The position numbers and the translations under genes were made by a program. Shown here in pieces: positions 57,012 to 64,000 of a DNA stretch of 64,000 bases (within the stretch, counting starts at the first letter, position 1; the number at the start of each line of letters is the position of its first letter). The notes beneath the pieces were generated by a model. The model was not told the origin of the DNA. It searched no databases and saw only the letters and a list, made by a program, of their open reading frames with translations. This DNA comes from Rhipicephalus microplus (lineage: Eukaryota; Arthropoda; Arachnida; Ixodida; Ixodidae): positions 159,870,053 through 159,934,052 of the forward strand of contig NC_134700.1 in NCBI RefSeq assembly GCF_043290135.1, given 5' to 3'.

Positions 57012-58320
57012 GGCCTCTCCCGTTCCTGACGGTGGTTATATCATTACGCCGATTACTGACATTCGTCTGACGCGCAGTGTTACTGTGCCCTATACCATCG
57101 CGACCATAGCGGATAACTGTATGTTCCTTCCGCTCCTTAACTTTGGTTTCACCCCTCACGTATTGCCCTGCCAGATGTCTCTAGCCAAGCTAACTGACAT
57201 AACAGAGGACGCCAGTGTTGTCGCTGTATCTCCTCCTGATCGAGACGCAGTCTCACGGTCACCCAGCTCAGACTATGCTATTTTTCGAAACATGATTGGA
57301 TCGGAGATTTCGCCTCACCAGGCCGACGCTCTCCGCCAGGTTTTGACCCCTTACAGTGACATTTTCAAAATCGACAATCGTCCCTTGGGCCAGACTAAAG
57401 TTGTCACTCACTGAATCAACACTGGTGACTCTGCCCCCATTCACCGTCGGCCATACCGCGTGTCAGCGTCCGAGCGAGAAGTGATTCAAAAAGATTTGGC
57501 AAAAATGCTTACGAAAAACGTAATCGAACCATCATCGAGCCCTTGGGCATCTCTCACGCTATTAGTAAAGAAGAAAGACGGCTCATGGCGTTTGTGCGTT
57601 GATTATCTCCACCTTAACAAAATTACCAAAAAAGACGTCTACCCTCAACCACGCATCGACGATGCCCTCGATTGCCTCCAGGCCACCACCTTCTTTTCAT
57701 CTTTTGACCCCCGATCTGGCTACTGGCAAATTGCTGTAGATGGCGTGGACCGAGAAAAGACCACCTTCGTTACCCCTGACGGTTTTTACCAATTCAAGGT
57801 CATCCCTTCGGTCTCTGCAGCGCCCCAGCGACCTTCGAGAGAATGATGGACATACTCCTACAAGGATTTAAACGGTCGACATGTTTGTGTTACCTGGACG
57901 ACGTGATCATTTTCTCACCTACCTTCGCAACCCACCTCTAACGCCTTTTATCCATGTTATCCATTTTATCAATATTTGACAATTTATCCATATTTCGACG
58001 GGCCGGCCTGCAGCTCAATTCCTCTAATTGCCACTTCGGTCTTCGTCAGATTACCTTGTTGGGTCACCTTGCTGACGCTGCCGGCGTACGACAAGACCCG
58101 GCGAAAGTACGCGCTGTAGCAAACTTTCCAGTCCCACGCTGTGCCCATGATGTTCACAGTTTAGTGGGCCTCTGCTCATACTTTCGCTGGTTCGTGAAAA
58201 ACTTTGCGGCACTTGCACGGCCAATCACCGACCTTCTCAAACAAAACGTTCATTTTGTTGGGACCCTCTTCAAGCTGGTGCCTTCTCTCAGCTAATCACC
58301 GCTCAAACGACACCTCCTAG
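57012..58320 (+). pseudogene. Outer gypsy reverse transcriptase
   Basis: The pol frame resumes after the nested insertion (PVPDGGYIITPI). It runs through a spacer to RT: VIEPSSSPWASLTLLVKKKD, DGSWRLCVDYLHLNKITKKD, FSSFDPRSGYWQIAVD (motif A) and TTFVTPDGFYQFKVIP. After a frameshift near 57820 comes CYLDDVIIFSP (YLDD catalytic block) at 57885-57925. A short slippage-like insertion of repeated TTATCCAT at 57944-57990 precedes RRAGLQLNSSNCHFG. A stop at 57412 separates the protease end from RT. Confidence 0.85.
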
Positions 58321-58740
58321 TCTTGCACATTTCGACTCCGATGCTCCTACAGAAGTGTGAACAGACGCGAGTGGTCACGGAATTGGTTCAGTTTTGGCGC
58401 TAATTCAGCGGGGCAACAACGATGTAATCGCGTATGCAAGCCGTCTGCCTTCAAAGTCTGAACGCAATTACTCTATAACAGAACGGGAACGTCTCGCCCT
58501 TGTCTGGGCGGTTTCGACATTTCGTCCTTACTTGTATGGCCTCCCTTTACGTGTCACAGATCATCAAGCGCTGCGTTGGCTTTCCTCTCTCAAGGACACC
58601 ACTGGCTGACTTAGCCGTCGGGCATTACGCCTACAGGAGTATTCCTACTCGATTGCTTATAAGTCTGGACGTCTTCATCTGGGCGCCGATTGCTTATCCC
58701 GCTACCATGTTGATCAGCCCCACGAATCAGACATCGAGCC
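58320..58740 (+). pseudogene. Outer gypsy RNase H domain
   Basis: [18 protein letters not shown] (first catalytic Asp), then [53 protein letters not shown], and after a stop the chain's end GADCLSRY. Order and spacing are typical for Ty3-type RNase H. Confidence 0.82.
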
Positions 58741-58753
58741 TAGCCTCAGCGTC

Positions 58754-60084
58754 ATGTCAATGTCCCAGTTTATTCGGATTGGTGTTGAACAACGCTGTCA
58801 TGCTTCCCTGCGACAACTTATTGAGCGTCTCGAATCTGCTCCGAATGACGCATCGCTTTGCATGTACGTCCTCCTAAATGGCCCGATGTATTGTAGTAGC
58901 CTCCAACCAGATGGCCCTGAGCTCCTCCTTGTCGTGCCGAAACATTTGCATTCAACCGTGCTGCACGAGCTTCACGATGAACCAACGGCTGGTCATGTGG
59001 GTGTATCTCGGATGTACGACCATGCGCGTCGCCGCTTTTTTTTGCGCGGTCTCGCCAGGTTCGTTCGCCGTTACGTGTCCTCCTGCGATAAATGCCAAAG
59101 TAGGAAGCGACCTACTGCACCCCCGGCTGGACTTCTTCAACCTATCTCCATCCCAACCGAACCTTTCTTCCGTGACGGTATAGATCTTCTCGGTCCTTTT
59201 CCTGAGTCGAAATAGGACAACAAGTGGGTCGCCGTTGCTATAGACTACGCCAATAGGTATGCCATCACTCGAGCGCTCCCCACCAGCACCGCTACTGACG
59301 TTGCGGACTTTTTGCTCCACGATGTCATCCTACACCATGGCGCTCCTCGCAATTACTCCCGGATCACGGCCACGCATTTTTGTCTCAAGTAAGCGACGAT
59401 CTTCTGCGATCTTCCTCAACGCAGCACAAGTTGACCACTTCCTACCATCCTCAAACAAATAGCCTAACCGAACGTCTAAATCACACCCTCACGGACATGC
59501 TCGCGATGTATCTGTCCTTCGACCACCATGACTGGGACCTGGCGCTACCTCACGTGACCTTCGCGTACAATTTTTCGCGCCACGACACCACTGGTTATTC
59601 ACTATTTTATTTGCTGTGTGGCCGTGATCTGACGTTACCACTCGACACCGTACTTCCAACCACTACAACGCCGTCAACTGAATATGCACGCGATGCTATT
59701 GCTCGTGCCGACCACGCACGTCAGATAGCCCGCTCTAGACTTTCGGCTTCGCAAGCCACCCATAAAGTCATCTGCGACAGCCGGCATGTTGACGTTCGCT
59801 TCTCACCTGGTTCTCTCGTTCTCCTGTGGTGCCCAGTTCGTCGAGTTGGCTTATCAGAGAAGTTGTTGTCTCGCTACATGGGTCCTTACCGTATCATCCG
59901 CCAGGTAGCCGACGTAACCTATGAGGTCATTCCTACATCTGAGACCACAAGCCTGCCTGCAACCACACCCAGTGATGATGTGCACGTCAGCCGGCACCTT
60001 ACCACCTGCCTACTGAAGACCGTAATTAATATGCACCGAGACGGCGCTTTTACCGCCGGGGGGGGGGGGGGTAATTCTACGTAG
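58754..60084 (+). pseudogene. Outer gypsy integrase
   Basis: The HHCC zinc domain at about 58960-59100 (HDEPTAGHVGVSRMYDHARR, YVSSCDKCQSRK) is intact. The catalytic core starts GIDLLGPFPESK with a stop at 59213, then WVAVAIDYANRYAITRAL. A frameshift near 59390 leads to the open stretch 59380-60084, with HPQTNSLTERLNHTLTDMLA (catalytic Glu region) and a C-terminal domain (FSPGSLVLLWCPVRRVGLSE, KLLSRYMGPYRIIRQVADVT). The block around the second catalytic Asp (DRG-type) is lost at the frameshift. Confidence 0.82.
60057..60070 (+). promoter_or_regulatory. Polypurine tract (poly-G) before 3' LTR
   Basis: A run of about 13-14 G bases abuts the 3' LTR at 60071, where the plus-strand priming polypurine tract of an LTR element is expected. 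An all-G tract is unusual and may have expanded by slippage. Confidence 0.6.
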
Positions 60085-60226
60085 CCAACATATCAGCGGT
60101 CAGAAGACGACCACGAGGAAGTGGTCTGTCGACTGTGCGTGCTGTCCTCCATCTTAGTCGATGCTGAAACGCATCATTGTCAATAAAATTCTAAATAGAC
60201 ACGCCCCGTGTCATTTTTACATAACA
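60071..60226 (+). repeat. 3' LTR of outer gypsy element (~156 bp)
   Basis: Aligns with 50023-50180 through CTACGTAGCC, CATATCAGCGGTCAGAAGAC, CCATCTTAGTCGATGCTG and CATTTTTACATAACA. The first bases (GTAATT) have drifted from the TG start. The second half of the split SINE begins directly after it. Confidence 0.8.
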
Positions 60227-60395
60227 ATATCATTATGACAGATACCGTAGTGTAACGCTTCCGAAATTTCGACCACCTGGGGTTCGTCAACAGGCACCTA
60301 ATTCCAAGCACACAGGCCTCAGGCATTCTCGCGTTCATCGAAAATGCGGCCGCTGCGACCGCGGTTCTATCCCACAACTTGCGGGTCGGCAGTCT
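60227..60395 (-). repeat. Old SINE copy, right part (from 49991)
   Basis: Continues the antisense SINE body (ATTATGACAGATACCGTAGT, GAAATTTCGACCACCTGGGG, CATCGAAAATGCGGCCGCTG, CTTGCGGGTCGGCAG). It ends inside the tRNA-like head. Joined to 49991-50022 it restores the SINE order with at most one extra base. Confidence 0.78.
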
Positions 60396-60879
60396 CCATC
60401 GTTATCAGCGTTTACCTGAGTAGGTGCCACGAACTTCTCTCCGTGATTCGAGTTAAACCCTGTGATCGCAAGGAAGGAGATCATGTGGGGGCACTGGCCG
60501 CTGGCAGGGGGAGGACAACGAAGTGCAGCATGTGGCATGCTAGCGTTCAGCAGGGCGGCGGGCATTTGGGGTCGTGGTTTAGAAGCAGCCAACGTTTTTT
60601 TTTCGGCAGCCTCCGCATTCTTGCCACTCTGCTACAGTTATCGTTGGATAACGTCATGGTGATTTCTGGAAGTTTTTCCGAGCACGTGAATCAGGTGCAT
60701 GGGGTATTTTGGACCACATGACCCACTGAACTAACGCTAAAGCTGCAGACCTGTCAGATTTCTTGCGGGCACGACCACGAAATAATATTTGTCACTGCAT
60801 ATTGTGAAGCACTTTCTGACGAAAAGATAGCCAGATATATAAAACTGATACCGACGCTTTATTGGGGGTTTTTCGCACT

Positions 60880-61010
60880 ATGAAAGAAAAAGACTTTCAA
60901 AGAGCAGTTGCAACAGCTCCAATACTGTCATCCCTTTCGCACTTCAATGGAGACGCTCGAACAGAACCTCATATCGACACCGGAATCGTAGGCTTATGAG
61001 CGCCGCACGT
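60880..61010 (+). mobile_element. Possible Ty3/gypsy RNase H-start fragment
   Basis: A short frame reads KDFQRAVATAPILSSLSHFN followed by EPHIDTGIVGL. This resembles the RT-thumb to RNase H junction of Ty3 elements (APILxxF...TDAS). It is isolated and decayed, so the call is weak. Confidence 0.35.
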
Positions 61011-61234
61011 CCAGTCCTAAGTGCAATGCACTGCAGCACGAAAGAGAATTCTCGCACCACAGCATAAATTCTCTTGTATTGCCCGGATTTGTTGAGCTAC
61101 CTCCAAATACAACAATACAAGCAATGCAGCAGATTAAGATAGCGCAGTTTTGGGTGCAATTCACACGGCTACAATTTTTGCAGCACCACGACCAGAATTT
61201 AGTCTTTTTGTTTGTTGAAGGATCTCGCTTAGGC

Positions 61235-62705
61235 TTTCCAAGATGGTTATTATTTCCCTTGAGTGACGACTTCCTGTATAAAGCTGGTGACCGCCTTAAT
61301 GTTTGTAATTACCGTCCAATTTCTATCACATGCATGGCATGCAATGTAATAGAACATATAATTTAAAATATATATTTCAATATATAGAAAACAATAATCT
61401 GTTTTATAATAAGCAACACGGTTTTAGAAAAGGCCTTTCAACCGTCAGTCAGCTTTTTGAATCTGTTCATGCTTTCGCTACAGCGATAAACTCAAAAGAA
61501 CAAGTCGATGTCATAGCAATTGATTTCTCTAAGGCCTTTGATAGAGTATGTCACCAGAAACTTATTCAAAAAATGTTAATACTTGGTATTGATCCCGCAA
61601 TTGTAAGATGGGTTGAAGCGTACTTGCGCAATAGGTTGCAGTTTGTTGAAATAAGTGGCGCACGTTGTTCTCTTTTGCGCGTATCCTCTGGTGTGCCACA
61701 AGGCTCCGTGTTGGGACCTCTACTCTTTTTAATTTATGTGAATGATATTGCAACGGTTGTGCCTCCTTTTGTTGATGTAAGGTTATATGCAGATGATTGT
61801 CTCTTGTTTTGTCATGTGAAAAGTGTTTCTGATCAAATGCTCCTCAATGATGCTCTTCGATGTATTGACAACTGGTGTGAAAAATGGGACATGAAAATTA
61901 ATTTTGATAAAACTGTTTGCATGACAATTTCAAATAAAAAATCCCCCTTAACTATAAATACACAATAAACAATAGAGAAATTAAGAGTTATAATGAGTTC
62001 TAAATACTTAGGTGTTACTATATCCAGCAGTTTAAAGTGGGACAATCATATTGACAACATTACAGGACTGGCGAAGCGCAAGCTGGGTTTTCTGAGAAGG
62101 AAACTCCGTAATGCAACGCCCTCTGTTAAATTGTTGGCGTATAAGACTATTGTTAGACCAACGCTGGAGTACGCAGCTATCATCTGGGATCCGCATACTA
62201 AAACTTAAATTAACAAACTTGAACGAGTACAAAGATTGGCCGTGAGGTTTATTTATTCAAATTACATGAGAACACAGTATGTATCACTTTTGCTAGCTAG
62301 GGCTGACCTTCAATCGTTAGCTACACGTAGAAAAATAGCTCGCTTAAAATTTATTTATGACCTGTATCATAAGACCTACAAGCTGGATCCCAGTGTATAC
62401 CTGCGCTCCCCAGAACGAGTGTCGGCTCGTACCAATCACTCATTTTCTGTCCAAGCTTATGTACCGCGGGTGGATGTATTTAAGTTTTCGTTTCTGGTGC
62501 GATCTATTGTTGACTGGAATGCGCTTCCTCCCGAGGTACTTACAGGATGTAGATCCTCACAGGATTTTCAACGACGGCTGGACTTGTTTTTGCCTAACAT
62601 TGTTTGTGTATTGTTCACCTGTTCACCTCCCACCCCTGCTACAGCCCGCAAGGGCTAGCAGTATTGTAAATAAAATAAATAAAGAGAAGTTTAAGCTAAA
62701 AAATT
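61235..62705 (+). mobile_element. CR1/Jockey-like LINE, RT and C-terminus, 5'-truncated
   Basis: RT begins at KAGDRLNVCNYRPISITCMA, continues NKQHGFRKGLSTVSQLFE, then motif A IAIDFSKAFDRVCHQKL, motif B SSGVPQGSVLGPLLFLIYVN and motif C LYADDCLLF (61785-61811). The post-RT region is in the same style (KYLGVTISSSLKWDNHI, LEYAAIIWDPHT, WNALPPEVLTG). Only a few lesions are present: a frameshift near 61365 and stops near 61967 and 62206. This makes it one of the younger LINE copies here. The tail is TAAATAAAATAAATAAAG near 62680. Confidence 0.85.
61330..61968 (+). pseudogene. CR1/Jockey-like reverse transcriptase, largely open
   Basis: The 212-codon open stretch carries all three catalytic aspartates (DFSKAFD at 61518-61540; YADD at 61788-61799) and the GVPQGSVLGP substrate-binding block. 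The upstream fingers domain is in another frame after a one-step shift near 61365. The frame ends at a TAA at 61966-61968, but homologous sequence continues past it to 62658. Confidence 0.85.
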
Positions 62706-62709
62706 AACA

Positions 62710-63245
62710 CCTCTCTAGAGCGGGGTATAATAGACACACTGTTATCATTTTAACTACACCTGAATGTTATGCAGTAGCAAATACTGGGCAAGACTAACAG
62801 TTACATCCATAATTGCCAGTGTAGTAAAGTGTCAGCTCTTAAACCAGCAAGCCCATTCCATTCGTCTCTAAAAAGGGACTCAACAGAAGCAGCCTGGTTT
62901 TAATGAGAAATGTGGTATTGAGGAACTGCACTCCATCAGCGATAATAACTCAGAGGTAAAATTCATTCACAGCCGAACTATGTTGTAACACCCAGTGTTA
63001 GCAGCCGAACTATATTGCACCCAGTTGTGAGGCTCAGTGATGCATCTCTACAGCGAGAGAGAGCGTGCCATTCCACAAACGAAAACACCCTATAGCACTA
63101 GCGGACGTACTTTGCATGCATACGTTGGAGGCAGAGCATAATAACTCGGACAAGATCTTGCTGTATATCGCATTCACTTACAACGAGACTTACAACACGG
63201 ATAACGTATCGGAAGCGTAACGCCATCAATGAAGAACGTTATAAA
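62710..63245. other. No gene recognised
   Basis: A short interval between two LINEs. AACTATRTTG repeats twice near 62980-63015 (GCCGAACTATGTTGTAACAC and GCCGAACTATATTGCACCCA). Otherwise featureless. Confidence 0.45.
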
Positions 63246-63249
63246 TACA

Positions 63250-64000
63250 CACCAGCTTTAAAAAACTTGCAGTGGGCATGGCGGAAAGACAAAGAACAAA
63301 GCATTGAAAATGCGTCGTCTTTTCGTCCCTCAGGTTAGTTATGACACCTCTTACAAAAATTATAGTCGTTTTTTTATTGTACTCCCATGTCCACAGCCTC
63401 TAGTGCTTAGTACTTGCTTCAATGTTTGTAAGCTGTTGTTGTGCGGAGATATTGAAGAACATTCTGGTTCGCCTGTTGAATAGATGTTTGAAAAGCTTTT
63501 AGATGCTCAAAAGAATATAAAATACGATTTGGAAGAAGTCAAGAAAAGGTTTGAAGAAACTGAAAAGTCTGTGAATGCCTTCTTTGAGAGCATGAACATG
63601 ATTGAAAAACAGAGTAAATGAAATCCTTGTGAAGGCTGATTATATCGACATACTAAGCGTTTGCGTTTTGAATATTGAGAAATATCTAAAGTCACATGAA
63701 AGAAAGCTTGTAAAATTATAAGACCGGGGTCGAAAGAATACTATCGCAGTTTTTGGCATTTAAGAAAACGGGAACAAAATGGAGTCCGAGCTACGACGTA
63801 AAGTCGTAAAGGATGCTAAAGGAAAATGTTCCTCCGTAGCCAGAATACACCGCCTTGGTAGTGTTTTGAGGAACCATTCAGCTATACTTTATTTTCAAGG
63901 TTAGTTTGAAAAGCAGGCAGCGTTTCGTAAATAGAGAAAACTGAGAGGTACGCTGATGGCTCTGCAAAATAATTGTTCTTCTGATACCCTGAGAAGGCGG
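63250..64000 (+). mobile_element. LINE 5' region and ORF1, runs off window end
   Basis: The 5' part of another CR1/L2-type LINE. An ATG at 63310 opens 57 codons ending at TAG (63481), with a decayed 2A-like motif near the end. Beyond it the frame continues with a coiled-coil-like helix (FEKLLDAQKNIKYDLEEVKK, RFEETEKSVNAFF). Then comes an RNA-binding ORF1 core (NTIAVFGI, ESELRRKVVKDAKGKCSSVA, RIHRLGSVL, SAILYFQG, LQNNCSSDTLRR). Stops at several points show decay. ORF2 would lie beyond 64000. Confidence 0.7.

Larger units (their letters stand above)
50023..60226 (+). mobile_element. Outer Ty3/gypsy LTR retrotransposon, interrupted
   Basis: A plus-strand Ty3-type element with LTRs at 50023-50180 and about 60071-60226. 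The order is gag, protease, RT, RNase H, integrase. It is interrupted by a Ruka SINE in gag (50648-50885) and a whole minus-strand gypsy element after the protease (52250-57011). With both removed the element is about 5.2 kb, a normal size for the group. Stops and frameshifts show it is dead. Its LTR pair differs at roughly a quarter of positions by eye, so it is old. No clean target duplication; the flanks are two halves of one SINE. Confidence 0.88.

Noticed and set aside
50023..60226. Endogenous retrovirus with envelope
   Set aside because: No envelope-like frame follows either integrase; both elements fit plain LTR retrotransposons.

Overview
This window reads as a piece of a large, repeat-rich arthropod genome, most likely a metastriate hard tick (Rhipicephalus or a close relative). 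The main evidence is at least six recognisable copies of the tRNA-headed SINE known from ixodid ticks as Ruka, together with tick-type Penelope-like, I-like, RTE-like and CR1-like elements and Ty3-type LTR elements. Almost every recognisable coding stretch is a broken mobile element. I see no prokaryotic gene organisation, rRNA, genuine tRNA gene or CRISPR array.

Layout. 0.3-3.3 kb: two Penelope-like elements head to tail on the minus strand. 3.4-4.6 kb: the 3' part of an I-like LINE with RNase H. 6.3-6.75 kb: a third Penelope-like tail on the plus strand. 7.9-8.6 kb: a compact candidate host gene of four short exons. 9.8 kb: a long foldback. 14.8-15.1 kb: a hAT-type MITE with an 8-bp duplication. 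17-18 kb: an RTE-like LINE. 18.85-20.5 kb: a 308-bp tandem duplication and an internally deleted pogo/Tigger-like element carrying a Ruka SINE. 22.5-24.3 kb: a 98-bp satellite with alternating A and B units. 29.4-34.4 kb: a nearly full-length but decayed I-like LINE. 37 kb: a second RTE-like fragment. 38.3-39.3 kb: a mariner remnant. 40.3-42.4 kb: three Ruka copies around a LINE tail. 44.0-46.8 kb: a decayed THAP/P-element-like transposase. 50.0-60.2 kb: a nested Ty3/gypsy complex. 61.2-62.7 kb: a CR1-like LINE. 63.3 kb to the window end: ORF1 of another LINE, opening with a decayed 2A-like motif.

The best evidence for a real host gene is on the minus strand. Four exons at 48794-48952, 42479-42604, 25136-25211 and 21659-21766 have consensus splice sites and compatible phases, and join into one open frame ending in a stop. 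The gene therefore spans at least 27 kb here, and its introns hold the satellite, the big LINE, the mariner and three Ruka copies; the P-element-like remnant lies in the 6.2-kb intron. I do not recognise the product; four N-glycosylation sequons suggest an extracellular or lumenal protein.

The most instructive structure is the nest at 50-60 kb. An old Ruka copy was split by a plus-strand Ty3/gypsy element. That element was later hit by a younger Ruka in gag and by a minus-strand Ty3/gypsy element after its protease. The minus-strand element in turn carries a 344-bp MITE in its RNase H region. The order of events can be read directly from the interruptions and agrees with LTR divergence. All calls are by eye; no search or alignment program was run.
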